64,000 bases of DNA from Sabethes cyaneus (GCF_943734655.1 NC_071354.1:43067744-43131743), one strand, 5' to 3'; shown: positions 41,035-52,291, numbered from the stretch's first letter. The notes: generated from the letters alone by a model not told the origin. Made by a program: numbers and translations.

Positions 41035-44000
41035 TAACGAAATAAAACAACAGATGACTAAAACAGGATTGCGATGCTAGTTTTTGATACTTTTGAATGA
41101 AAAAGAGTGGAACTTAACCATTGTTTTTCCCAAATAGTACCAATATTGGAAAACAGGATAACTGCCGAAGCCTATATTGGTCCTATAAAAGAAGGCACAA
41201 ACTTTCATAAAACTGTCATAAATCTTGACATTTTTTCATTAAAATGGCTTCACGAGCTAAGTAGATTTATATACATAACTAAAAAGAACTACGGTGCTAC
41301 AATGCTAGTAGCTCATTAGCAACTAAGTGAACAATCACCTACTAATGAGCTGCAAAAGATATAGCAAAACTTTATTCAGTAGAATTGCAAAAATTAACTA
41401 GTTCTACAAATGCCCCATATATAACTTGAGTCAAAGTGATCGAACCATCCCTGCTGCCAGCATGATTAGTTAAAATAATCGAATAGTTTAAAGGGAATAA
41501 AATGAATAATACACCTAAAATAAAGATGCCAAATATTCGTTCAATTAATTCAACTAGCCGAACAGCAACAAAATTATTCGAATATTTTTCAAACGAATAC
41601 TACTAGCACGAATAGATAAACGATTTAACTCTTGGTGATAAGTTTGTTGCTCGCTAGTCGACGTGGTGCAACTTACTATGGTTGAGTACGAATTATCAGG
41701 AGCTTCCGAGCTTACGGGAACATACCGCGGCTGTTCTCGTGTTCCGCCAGAGCACAGAGAATTAGGAATGGGTATTGGGTACGTCCTCACCGGAGTAATG
41801 TTGCTCGCAAATCAGAATCGTCGTTAATACATTGAGTTGAAGAACGGACAGTGAGGGGTTATGATGAGCACTGGCGTTGAGAGCAGTTAAAGAGTTCACG
41901 TAGCTTGCTCACGTTAGTGACGACAAAAGCAAAATCCTGGCCAATATCAGCAACTGTGGAATCGCGAATTGAATTAGTGACATCAATAACTAAGAAATAT
42001 AAATTTTCTGGTCACAGCATAGTTTTAAATGAGTAGACGACTAATAGTGGTAAATCGGACACACGCTCGTTGCGTCTTATTTGCTACTATCTAACAGCAA
42101 ATTTAAGTCAATTAGCTAATGAAAATCAGCATCACGCATCTTTTGTTACGTAATGTCCCATTACATATATTAGTTTACAGTACCCGAAGGGTTTGCTAAA
42201 CTTCGGATGCTCTACCTTCTATTACAGTCTGGTCACGCCAACAAGGAACATTGATTATTGCTTAGAATTTAAAAACTAAATTAAATTTTTCAAATAAAAA
42301 CCTAATTTGAGATCTTTCGATCCATTGCATTTTCTCTATCCAATAATACTTACAGCTGCCAATTTCGTTACAAAATTCTTGAATCATCATAACCAAGCTT
42401 CATTATCATGCATGTCAGCGCCCTGGCTGCCTGGCTGCCTTCAGGCAGTATGTCGCACTGCGTTCCAGCGATTTCACTTTTCATTAGGACCGTTTACAGC
42501 TTCACCCATGCAGTATCACTTTATTCCGACTCCCTTTCCGGCAAAATACCATCAGCAAGTATTTTTTCTTCTCACTACCAGTTAGCCTGCAATTTCCGAT
42601 TGCCCAAAGACGCGTACGAAAGTAGTCATCGTTGTACGTTATGATTATTATTAATACGGCACACGATTGCGAAAATTTGCGCTATCATTCGAGCCGCCGC
42701 CGCCGTTTCGATTGGGTGTTTATGGGCTCTGGCCAGGAGGCAGCAGAATTGCAAGATTTTTGCCAGTGGAAAACCGCGTACGCTATGGCGCTAAATTTCG
42801 TTTATTCAATTATATTTTATGTTACCTCAGAAATGGCATTCTGCTCAATCATCGTTCCAGTTGTGCTGCAATCGGTAGAAAATGCAGTAAAAACAACTGC
42901 CATTCAACTGCGGTTAATGAGTTTCTTACAGATGTCTGGTTATAATTTTTTGCCCTTTATTATTTTATGGTACATACCTGTTAGATATGCCTACATATTT
43001 CTGCGTGCCTTTGTATACGAGGCAATCCCTAAGTTGGAAATGATACAGAAATGCTTTTTTTTTTTTTCAATGTGCCATTTCACGTAACTAACATCAATCT
43101 GATGTTACCTAATACTGTAATTCTTTGAATTGTCTCTGTAAATTGGTTATGAAAAAAATTTTAAGTCCAAAGCTTATATATTTATATCCACGATTGCAAA
43201 TCTGGATTATGATTAAATCATGTTTTGCGAACAGCACCGCTACTATTTCATTTTATTAGGTTACAACATCAAACACATTGGATGTAATAATCAAAGTGAC
43301 ATTTACTTTCCACTAAAGTGTTCCACAAGCTCCTCGAAGTACGTGTTCTCACACCTAACCCTCGCTTTAATCCAATTACTTTTACTCAAGTAATTTTCCG
43401 GTAGCTTCATTTCCATGATCCAAAACAAGTAACGAATAATGCGATGTAAACACATGCTTACGTAACTCATTTAACGCTGGGCTATCATCATAAATACCTT
43501 CCGGGCCATCATTGGTACATCTAAATAGTGAGCATCTCGCCAAACGACAGACTCAGCGGAGCCGAAGAAGACTCCTACTAAAAATAAAGAGCAAATCCTA
43601 CAGTCAGCTTGCACCGGAGCCGGAATATTTTTGGCAGTCATAAAGTGTTCCGGTAATCCCGATTTCATCCTATTACTTAGAATCAATTCAATTTAATTAA
43701 ATTGCCTTCGCCGGTTTTATCCTGCCAGGATCGTCGGATGCTGCGCTGCCGTTCGGATGCTGCTGCGGGTGGTTTCCTTTGTTTCCTGTGTTGTAACAAT
43801 GGATGATGCGCACTGAGTCGCTGGGCGTCGATTGGGGGTGCTGTCCCCTGATTCAGTCGGACCAGGACGCGTTGTTTTCAACGCCAGCAACGAATCGAAC
43901 TCGAGCTGTTTGTCTCCACCCTAAGTTTGATTTGAACTGACAGTAATAAAGTTACAGTGCGTTCCTTGTACCTTTGCTTTGGTCCGAACTAGCGAACATT

Positions 44001-45968
44001 TACAGTGCAATAATTTCGGCCAAATCAGAAAATGTTACATGTTTTATTCAATAGTTCTGTACTAAATTGTAGCCCACAAATATATACCTCTAATTTTTTC
44101 ACCGACAAATTATGCGCCATCGATAACTATATTTCTTCGGGAGAACAGCAAATCTCGGATTCCAACGTTATACACTGCCACGCCTGGGGACTCAATTTTC
44201 AAATTGGAATTCCATGTCCACAAACACCGTTCGCAGTCGACAGGCCGGATGACGCCGGCCACGAAAAACAAGAAGAAGATTTCGAGATTATGACAAATCT
44301 CTAATCATTTACATATGTACACGACCGACACGATGCCGATAGCGATTTTCCGGTGTGTTTCCCGACTTCCTTCCGGTTTGCAAGATATCAAACGCGGGGA
44401 TGCTTTGGCCCATTTCCAGGATTAGGGACTTCATTTGGGAGCAGGATTTGGGGCTCAGATTCATGAGCTGGAGAATGTGGTATGAGTGCGAACTGATGCA
44501 CACGTGGCTTCTTCGTGGCTTGCCTTTCAGCGAAAGCTCACCGGTCGTCGGTCGTCGGGCTGTTGTGCTTGCGCTGCTGCCGCTGCTGCGGTGGAAGATT
44601 ATGGCAGAAATCCGCGCCAAAGTAACATTTATTTACTGCTATGCATTTTGGGATTTGCATAAATATGACATAAGCTCCACGCTGGCTGTGGTAGTGCAAT
44701 AAAGCTGGAAAGCGCAGTTTGGAATTAGTGGGTAAGCCAAACTAGCAGCGATAATTACGGGTTTATTATAATTAGTATTTGCTTGTAATTTGAATGGGGA
44801 ATGTGCTCGAAACTGGGTTGTCAAGCATTAAGACAAATTCTTAATTTAATAAATTTAAATTGATATATTATTCTAAATTTTTTCCCATCAGTTTTCCAGT
44901 ACTTTTCCTTAGGGAACTAATTTTGTACGTGACTAAAAAATCAAAGCTAAATAAATTGCCCCTGGATCGTCATCTAAATAAAAAAAATGCTTACATCAAA
45001 CATAACAGTTCCCAGAAACCTGAGGGAAAGTCACTGTTCCGTACTTAGAAGCTTCCGTGCAGTCGTTTTTCAGCTACCGCACTCTGTCGTTTGGTTTCGA
45101 TCCGAATTTCGTAACAAGAAAAAAAGTATAATTCTCATAAGCGGATCTAGGGATCGTGAAGGTTTTGAATCCCAAGAGTACACATTTTGAGGCTCCAGTT
45201 CGAGGCTTAACAATGCAGAAATCAATATCGTCGAAGGAAATTTCTGCTTCCATTAGCTTGACCGGCCATTAAAAGTTTATAGCGAAAAAGCGTAGAAAAA
45301 ATATACGTATGATGGCAGTTTCGCGTTGGAGCACGAAAGCAACTTATGTGATTCTGTATTTTCAGATTGCTATAGAGGAGCGTAAAATAATAAGCATATT
45401 AAAAGTCAGTACCACAACAGAATGTTCGTAATGCATTACGTCAATTATTACCGTTACGTAATCCATCAAACTTTACTAGTTGTTTTGATGCTTGTAAATT
45501 GTCGTAATGTGTTTAGGTTTGTCTTCGCCTCTGGTGCGTAATTACATTTCCATTGGATCACTTTGCTGCCGCTGCTAAACTTATCCTTTCATTTGTTCGC
45601 AGTTATGATCAATTATGGTATCAAAGAGTTTCTTGAAAGCTGAGCTGACTTTTTTGTTTGGTGCTCAAAGTACTCCTTTCTTTTAAACAACACGACGTTT
45701 GGTCAGAAATTTAATAAGCTTTTCAGAAAGAATATTGACAGAAGTCCATTTTTTAATAATTGAATAAACATTGGAAAAAGTTTTAATAGTTTTCAACTGG
45801 GCTTCCTTGCCACGAATATTCGTATACTCACAATTAAAACCTTGAAGTTTTGTAGATATCTGGATCTGGGCTCCTATGTTATACGTGCCCAGAAAAATTG
45901 TCAAAGATGGGGTCGTCTTGGCCCCAGGGATTTTGCAAAATCTCTGTACAGTTTAGGGCAGAACTAGC
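41035..45968. other. Mostly unique-looking DNA, no gene recognised
   Basis: Nothing in these 4.9 kb shows a known domain. The longest frames (151 codons at 42632-43087 and 115 codons at 44355-44702, both plus) lack motifs and have mixed composition. G+C-richer patches are at about 43700-43920 and 44490-44620. The GTTCGATCA-like phrase near 41440 recalls one at 40490 but is too short to call. Confidence 0.4.
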
Positions 45969-47386
45969 TTACTTACTTAGTTGGCTTGCCGTTCTACGAC
46001 AAAACCCGGTTTAACTACATTTCTCCAATTTACTCGGTTGTCTACCGCATTCCAATTCCATGGACACGGTTTACTCTCTGCCAGATCTAGCTCCACCTGG
46101 TCTAACCATCTTACTCGCTGCGGCCCTGGTTGTCTTGTTCCTACCGGATTTGAAACGAACACCATCTTTGCAGGTTGTCCGGTGTTCTTGCAACATGCCC
46201 TGCCCATCGCATCCGCCCAGCTGTAGCCACCTTCTGGATACTGGGCTCGCCATAGAGCTGTGCGAGTTCATGGTTCATCCTCCGCCTCCACACTCCGGTC
46301 TCCTGCACGCCGCCGTTAATCGTTCTTAGCACTTGTGGTTCGAAAACTCCGAGCACTCGCAGGTCCTGCTCAAGCATTGTCCACGTTTCATGTTCGTAGA
46401 AATCAACCGGTCTAATACGAGTCTTGCACAGGCTAATATTTATATGAGGGTTTAGACTATTCTACCACAATTGCTTATAAAACCCATAGTAAGCACGATT
46501 TCCACTGATGATACGCCTCCCAATCTCATGGCTGGTATCATTGTCCGTCGTTACCAGTGAGTATCCGTTCGGTTCATAATATTCAAATGAACTCAACAAT
46601 CCACCCGAAATCCGAACACAACACTGTGTACCATCCATCGCAGTTCGAATCAGTTCGATGAACTTCTTAGGGATACTGTTCCCGTCTACGTTTTTCCACA
46701 GTTCTTTTCGGTCGATGGTATCATATGCGGCTTTGAAATCAACGAATAAATTGTGCATAGGAACTCTGTATTCACAGCTCTTAGGGAGGATCTGCCGCAG
46801 TGTATAGTATTAGATCCGTTGTTGGCCGTCCTTCAACGAAGCCGGTTTAGTAAATTCTCTCAAATCTGTTCGCAATTGGTGAAAGACGGCGAAAAATGAT
46901 TTCGGACAGCACTTTGTAGAGGGCACTGAGAACGGTGATCACTCGATAATTCTCACGGTCCAACTTATCGCCTTTCGGGCAGATAACCTCATCTTTTTAC
47001 TCCTCTGGTAACTGTTCTGTGTCTCAAATTCCAACAATTATCCGATGTTAACAAGCGGCCAGCGCCGTTGTTCTCCACCTGAGCGCCATTCAGGTATTCA
47101 TCGAAGTTCTGTTTCCACCTTTCGGTTACCTCACGATCGTCCATAAGAATACCGCCATTCTTACCCGACATAATTCAGCTTGCTGCATAAAACCGTTGCG
47201 GGATCCGTTCAGTTTCTGGTAGAACTGATTCTCGTTTCCTGCGACCGATGCAGCCGCTTCAACTCCGCATACTCTTGCTCTTCCAAGTAGCGCTTTTTCT
47301 CCGAGCGTATACATTCATCGTCAAATCAATCGTTCCGTTGATTCAGTGCCACATGCCCGATTGAGCTCTCCGCTACACTGCTAATG
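45969..47386 (-). mobile_element. RTE-clade LINE, family B, copy 1, 3' portion
   Basis: Minus-strand RTE element ending in a (TAAG)n tail (CTTACTTACTTA on plus at about 45970-45981). The 5' continuation lies beyond the 47387-52291 insertion, at 52292-52728. The two sides read ...NTIKTSKA joined to ISSVAESSIGHVALNQRNDW across the CATTAG/CTAATG duplication. Family B differs from family A in sequence but has the same domain order. Confidence 0.85.
45977..47380 (-). pseudogene. RTE family B ORF2 remnant with internal RT deletion
   Basis: In the coding direction: VALNQRNDWFDDECIRSEKK near 47320; LFVDFKAAYDTIDRKELW near 46740; CVRISGGLLSSFEY near 46600, running directly into YSLVTTDNDTSHEIGRRIIS; then RVLGVFEPQVLRTINGG near 46360, WRRRMNHELAQLYGEPSI near 46270 and WAGHVARTPDN near 46190. 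A C-terminal QRVRWLDQVELDL sits near 46110. Between GGLLSSFE and the next block the polymerase segment carrying the catalytic F-A-D-D is absent. The same gap is present in the second copy at 50409-51461. Several frameshifts occur elsewhere. Confidence 0.8.
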
Positions 47387-47879
47387 AGTAATTCTCGCTG
47401 AAACGGGGCCACTACCGACACAAGGTCTTCAAATATTGGAACTTTTGCGCTTAATTGGTTGAAAATGGTTAAAAAATAAGAATTACACTTTTGATACCTC
47501 GAAATAGTGGACCCCTCGTGTACCAACGGGTCTAACAAAGTTGAATTTTAAGCAAAGCTTGAGATCTATATCATGTGATATTCCATAAATTTGCCATGAA
47601 ACAACTAACAAATGGCCCGGTTCTGTAAAGAAGAAGAACAGGGCTTTTAGATGGAGTAAAATTTTTTTGGCGGCCATCTTGGATTTGGTCGCCATATTGA
47701 ATCTTATCAAACAATCGCCTTTTTCAACATGAGCCCCCAAACCGATTTTCGTTTTAAGACCACCATTGGAAAGCAGAGGCTGGCAAAGGGTGAACATGTG
47801 CATTCCATAACCTCTGTTCATTAACTCCTATTCCTACCTCCACGAGGTGCCGGCTGGGGTACGCAACTTCGGTTGTCGT

Positions 47880-48047
47880 ATGCTAACAGGAAAGGGGGCA
47901 CAGTGGCTCCCGCCCACATTAAGATGGCAGCCCCATCAGCGGGATAAGGACCTTAGGTTAACAGCCTACTGTACCAGAACACACAAAAAGTTAATGAAAA
48001 TGAAAGAAGAAATCTCTCCGGATTATTGGCAACGACCTTTAGCATGA
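47880..48047 (+). CDS. Small ORF1-like frame overlapping ORF2 by ATGA
   Basis: The 55-codon frame opens at ATG 47880 (upstream in-frame codons continue to about 47847 without ATG) and ends PDYWQRPLA followed by TGA at 48045-48047. That stop overlaps the ATG of the large ORF at 48044 as ATGA. The peptide is basic in its second half (THKKLMKMKEE) and has no known domain. RTE elements are known to carry a very short first ORF overlapping ORF2, with ORF2 probably reached by termination-reinitiation. This arrangement fits, but the peptide could equally be leader sequence that happens to be open. Confidence 0.5.
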   Translation: MLTGKGAQWLPPTLRWQPHQRDKDLRLTAYCTRTHKKLMKMKEEISPDYWQRPLA

Positions 48048-50398
48048 AAACACGGACACGAATCGGAACATGGAATATACTGACCCTTGCCCAGCAGGGC
48101 AAGCTGGCTCAACTTGCAAGGGAAGCTAGCCGCCTGAAGCTTGAAATCCTGGGGCTGAGCGAGGTCCGCTGGCCGGGTACTGGCGAACACAGGACATCAT
48201 CCGGGCAAGTCTTGCTCTACTCTGGCATACGAGGTGAAAATGCTACTCGAGAAAGAGGAGTTGGATTCCTACTGAGCCCAGGGGCACATGCGGCCCTGAT
48301 GAAGTGGGAACCAATAAATGAGCGAATAATCGTTGCCAGATTTAGAACACGGGTTAGGAACCTTACGGCAATCCAGTGCTATGCGCCAACAGATGCTGCC
48401 GACCTGCAGGAGAAAGAGAGCTTTTACAGCCAGCTGAACAGCGTGGTTGAGAAAATCCCGAAGGGGGACATCCAAATTCACATGGGCGACTTCAACGCGA
48501 AGATTGGCTCAAACAACGCGGACCTTGAACGCGTCATGGGACGCCATGGCCTAGGAGAGATGAGCGAAAACGGGGAGCTGTTTACAGAATTCTGTGGTAA
48601 TAACGACATGGTCATTGGTGGATCGCTCTTCCCCCATAGACCAGTACATAAAGTCACGTGGGTTTCCCGCGACGGCCGAACAGAAAACCAAATCGACCAC
48701 ATCTGCATCAGCCGGAAATGGAGAAGGAGCCTTCTTGATGTACGCAACAAACGCAGCGCTGATATTGCATCCGACCATCATCTTGTTATCGCTGAGATAC
48801 GTCTGCGCGTCGCACGTGTCCAACGACGGGAGGAGAAAGTTGGGTACCGCTACGACGTCCGCCGATTGGAGAATCCTGAGGTGAAAAGGGCCTTTGTTGA
48901 ACAACTTGAATCTCGAGCCTCGGAGTTGCCATCTGGTGGAACCGTCGAAGAGCAATGGACCGGCATCAAGAACGCCTTCATCACGACCAGTGATGAAACC
49001 CTCGGCAAAGCGCGCAGTGGGCGGAGGGAGTGGATTTCGGATGAAACTTGGAGGAAGATCGACGAGCGGAGAGAGGCGAAAGCCGGCATTGAGCGAGCGC
49101 GGACCAGATCGGCTAAGACAGCTGCCCGTCAACGATACGCCGAACTGGAGAGGGCTGTTAAACGTGCTTGTAGGCGGGACAAGAGAGCCTGGACTAACTC
49201 CCTAGCCGAACAAGGAGAAACCGCCGCCGCCAATGGTGATATCCGTTTGTTGTACGATATTTCTCGCCGCCTTAGTGGTGCCAGGATGAATACAAAGATG
49301 CCGCTAAAGGACAGAGCTGGTCAGCTATTGACTGACCGTACAGAACAGCTTAAGCGATGGACTGAACATTTTGAACAACTCTTCCGAGTTTCAAATGTCA
49401 GAGACCAACAAAACCAGCAGCGAACGACGCCTACAGTTCGTCGAATAAATCGCGTGAACTCGGAGGCGCCATCGCTGGATGAAATTGTAGCAGCCATCAA
49501 GAGTATGAAATCCAATAGAGCGCCAGGGATAGATCGTATTTCAGCCGAAATGCTCAAAGCTGACCCATCTTTGTCAGCCCAGATGATGCATGACCTCGAC
49601 CTAGCCGACGACATTGTCTTGCTCGCACAACGCCGAAACGATATGCAGAGCAAGTTAGACGACCTCTCCGAGAGCTCCCAGGCAGCAGCTCTCACAGTCA
49701 ATGTAGCGAAAACTAAGTCTATGGTAGTGAACACTGACAATTCAACCAACTTTACAGTAGCGGGACAACAAGTTGAGCAGGTAGCCGTCTTTCAATATCT
49801 TGGTAGCCAAACAACGCCCGATGGTGGTACCAAGACTGATATAGCCACACGGATCAGGAAGGCCAGGGGTGCCTTTGCAGGTCTGCGAAACATTTGGCGC
49901 TCAAACCAGATCACTCTACGTACGAAAACCCGAATCTTTAATTCAAACGTTAAATCCGTACTGCTGTATGCCTGCGAAACGTGGTGCGTCTCAGCGGAGA
50001 CAACGCAAAAACTGCAGGTATTCATTAACCGGTGCCTGCGATATATTATTCGTGCCTGGTGGCCTGATAATTGGATATCCAATGAGGAACTCCATCGTCG
50101 GTGTCATCAACGGCCGATAGCCACAGAAATTCGTGAGCGTAGGTGGAAGTGGATCGGACACACCTTGAGGAAAGGAGCGAACGAGGTTTGCAGAGCAGCA
50201 CTCGACTGGAATCCACAAGGACAGCGTAGAAGAGGCAGACCCAGAGGCTCATGGCGACGGAGCTTAGCCAACGACATCCGGGCTGTAGACGAGAACCTGT
50301 CCTGGCGACAGGTAAAAGCCATGGCGGGTAACCGTCAGCAGTGGAGATCTCTGATTTCATCCCTTTGTTCTGCCGGACCGGCGGACATGGACACATAA
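48044..50398 (+). CDS. RTE-like ORF2: endonuclease plus reverse transcriptase lacking its central part
   Basis: This is the only long intact frame, 784 codons from ATG 48044. Residues 1-255 form an apurinic-type endonuclease that nicks target DNA: IGTWN (N11), LSEVRW (E40), CYAPTD (about 112-117), GDFNAKIG (D149, N151), NQIDHICIS (about 216-223) and SDHHLV (D244, H245). A basic linker rich in Arg/Lys follows (about 330-390). RT begins with SNRAPGIDRISAEML near 490, runs to SAQMMH near 515, and then jumps to DLDLADDIVLLAQ, with the catalytic Asp pair at 522-523. RT blocks that normally lie between, including the first catalytic Asp, are missing without loss of frame, perhaps 200 residues. The C-terminus is normal: YLGSQTTPDGG, LLYACETW, RRWKWIGHTLRK and GQRRRGRPRGSW. 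The endonuclease might still fold; polymerase activity is not expected. Confidence 0.9.
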   Translation: MKTRTRIGTWNILTLAQQGKLAQLAREASRLKLEILGLSEVRWPGTGEHRTSSGQVLLYSGIRGENATRERGVGFLLSPGAHAALMKWEPINERIIVARFRTRVRNLTAIQCYAPTDAADLQEKESFYSQLNSVVEKIPKGDIQIHMGDFNAKIGSNNADLERVMGRHGLGEMSENGELFTEFCGNNDMVIGGSLFPHRPVHKVTWVSRDGRTENQIDHICISRKWRRSLLDVRNKRSADIASDHHLVIAEIRLRVARVQRREEKVGYRYDVRRLENPEVKRAFVEQLESRASELPSGGTVEEQWTGIKNAFITTSDETLGKARSGRREWISDETWRKIDERREAKAGIERARTRSAKTAARQRYAELERAVKRACRRDKRAWTNSLAEQGETAAANGDIRLLYDISRRLSGARMNTKMPLKDRAGQLLTDRTEQLKRWTEHFEQLFRVSNVRDQQNQQRTTPTVRRINRVNSEAPSLDEIVAAIKSMKSNRAPGIDRISAEMLKADPSLSAQMMHDLDLADDIVLLAQRRNDMQSKLDDLSESSQAAALTVNVAKTKSMVVNTDNSTNFTVAGQQVEQVAVFQYLGSQTTPDGGTKTDIATRIRKARGAFAGLRNIWRSNQITLRTKTRIFNSNVKSVLLYACETWCVSAETTQKLQVFINRCLRYIIRAWWPDNWISNEELHRRCHQRPIATEIRERRWKWIGHTLRKGANEVCRAALDWNPQGQRRRGRPRGSWRRSLANDIRAVDENLSWRQVKAMAGNRQQWRSLISSLCSAGPADMDT

Positions 50399-50408
50399 GT
50401 AAGTAAGT

Positions 50409-51461
50409 CTACCGCATTCCAATTCCATGGACACGGTTTACTCTCTGCCAGATCTAGCTCCACCTGGTCTAACCATCTTACTCGCTGCGGCCCTGGTTGT
50501 CTTGTTCCTACCGGATTTGAAACGAACACCATCTTTGCAGGTTGTCCGGTGTTCTTGCAACATGCCCTGCCCATCGCATCCGCCCAGCTGTAGCCACCTT
50601 CTGGATACTGGGCTCGCCATAGAGCTGTGCGAATGGTTCATCCTCCGCCTCCACACTCCGGTCTCCTGCACGCCGCCGTTAATCATTCTTAGCACTTGTG
50701 GTTCGAAAACTCCGAGCACTCGCAGGTCCTGCTCAAGCATTGTCCACGTTTCATGTTCGTAGAAATCAACCGGTCTAATACGAGTCTTGCACAGGCTAAT
50801 ATTTATATGAGGGTTTAGACTATTCTACCACAATTGCTTATAAAACCCATAGTAAGCACGATTTCCACTGATGATACGCCTCCCAATCTCATGGCTGGTA
50901 TCATTGTCCGTCGTTACCAGTGAGTATCCGTTCGGTTCATAATATTCAAATGAACTCAACAATCCACCCGAAATCCGAACACAACACTGTGTACCATCCA
51001 TCGCAGTTTGAATCAGTTCGATGAACTTCTTAGGGATACTGTTCCCGTCTACGTTTTTCCACAGTTCTTTTCGGTCGATGGTATCATATGCGGCTTTGAA
51101 ATCAACGAATAAATTGTGCATGGGAACTCTGTATTGACAGCTCTTAGGGAGGATCTGCCGCAGTGTATAGTATTAGATCCGTTGTTGGCCGTCCTTCAAC
51201 GAAGCCGGTTTAGTAAATTCTCTCAAATCTGTTCGCAATTGGTGAAAGACGGCGAAAAATGATTTCGGACAGCACTTTGTAGACGGCACTGAGAACGGTG
51301 ATCACTCGATAATTCTCACGGTCCAACTTATCGCCCTTCGGGAAGAAACCCCCATCTTTTTACTCCTCTGGTAACTGTTCTGTGTCTCAAATTCTAACAA
51401 TTATCCGATGTTAACAAGCGGCCAGCGCCTTTGTTCTCCGCCTGAGCGCCATTCAGGTATA
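50409..51461 (-). pseudogene. RTE family B, copy 2, truncated at both ends
   Basis: Nearly identical to 46039-47092 (a dozen or so differences by eye over 1.05 kb). It encodes the same blocks: LFVDFKAAYDTIDRKELW near 51100, CVRISGGLLSSFEY joined directly to YSLVTTDNDTSHEIG near 50960, and WRRRMNH and RVRWLDQVELDL at the 3' side. It shares the internal RT deletion of copy 1. The 3' end is cut by the forward RTE-like element; the 5' end stops at CATTCAGGTAT, where arm sequence of the enclosing element begins. Confidence 0.85.
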
Positions 51462-52030
51462 GGTATGCAATGGCATTTACTAAATAAAACAATTAATTCT
51501 CTGTAGCAAGATATTCCATTATATGAGAGTTATAAACCTTGATATAGATAACAAATTGTTTTGTTTATTTAATGCTACTGCACATGTAAATTTATGAATG
51601 TTTTTTATAGCATTTCTTCTCAGCTTTCCGACGGTGGTCTTGAAATTAAAATCGGTCGAGGGAGTCATGGCGAAAACGCCGATTTTTTTAATTAAATTCA
51701 ACATGGCGGCCAAATCCAAGATGGCCGTCGATTTATTTTCACTTCGTTTATAAACCCTATCTCTCCTCTTTACAAAACCGATTCGTTTGTAAATCGTTTG
51801 GATTCGTTTGGAAATATCACAATAGTTATATGAAAATTGTGAACCTTGCTACAAATGACTGGTTGTTTTATTCAGTCAGTGCCATTGCACACCTAATTTT
51901 ACGAAAGTTTCTTGTAGTATTTTTCTCAGCTTTCCAATGGTGGTATTACAACGAAAATTAGTTGGGGGAATCATTTTGAAAATGGCGGTTGTTTGATAAA
52001 ATTCAATATGGCGACCAAATCCAAGATGGC
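51462..52030. repeat. Tandem 304-bp units in the right arm of the 4.9-kb element
   Basis: The block CCAAATCCAAGATGGCC occurs at about 51710 and 52014, and the block before it (TTTCCGACGGTGGT / TTTCCAATGGTGGT) at about 51624 and 51929. The spacing is about 304 bp. A third, partial unit extends leftwards to 51462. The left arm carries only about one unit. Confidence 0.75.
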
Positions 52031-52291
52031 CGCCAAAAAAATTTTACTCCATCTGAAAGCCCTGTTCTTCTTCTTTACAGAACCGGGCTATTTGATAGTT
52101 GTTTCATGGCAAATTTATGAAATATCACATTTTTTTAACCTGTTAGACCCCTTGGCGCCCGAGGGGTCCACTATTTCGAGGTATCAAAAGTGTAATTCTT
52201 ATTTTTTAACCATTTTTAATCAATTAAGCGCAAAAGTTCCAATATTTGAAGACCTCGTGTCAGTAGTGGGCCCGTTTCAGCGAGAATTACT

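Larger units (their letters stand above)
47826..50408 (+). mobile_element. APE-type RTE-like retrotransposon with deleted RT core
   Basis: A compact forward element: about 55 bp of leader, a small ORF, a large ORF and a (TAAG)n tail right after the stop (AAGTAAGTAAGT, 50397-50408). Its tail abuts the truncated 3' end of a family-B RTE fragment. The 5' boundary is set approximately where arm sequence stops and G+C content rises. I found no target duplication, perhaps because insertion came with a deletion. The unbroken large frame suggests it is one of the youngest elements in the window. Confidence 0.78.
47387..52291. mobile_element. 4.9-kb element with about 390-bp inverted arms, carrying nested RTE sequences
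   Basis: The left arm starts AGTAATTCTCGCTGAAACGG at 47387. The right arm ends with its exact complement at 52291. The arms match for about 390 bp, with shared CTTCAAATATTGGAACTTTT, CACTTTTGATACCTCGAAAT and GGCGGCCATCTTGGATTTGG. CTAATG flanks both sides (47381-47386, 52292-52297) and the surrounding RTE frame is continuous if the element is removed. The right arm contains about two and a half tandem units of roughly 304 bp. Inside are an RTE-like element (about 47826-50408) and a second family-B RTE fragment (50409-51461). No transposase was found. The structure resembles foldback transposons; the superfamily is unknown. Confidence 0.85.

Noticed and set aside
42632..43087. 151-codon plus-strand frame with hydrophobic stretches
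   Set aside because: No known domain, no splice or promoter evidence, and similar-length frames occur by chance throughout the window.
47847..47879. Extension of the small ORF upstream of ATG 47880
   Set aside because: It would need a GTG start; no reason to prefer that in an animal genome.
48026..48043. Upstream TTG start for the large RTE-like ORF
   Set aside because: The first ATG at 48044 overlaps the preceding stop as ATGA and directly precedes the conserved endonuclease start, so it is the better choice.
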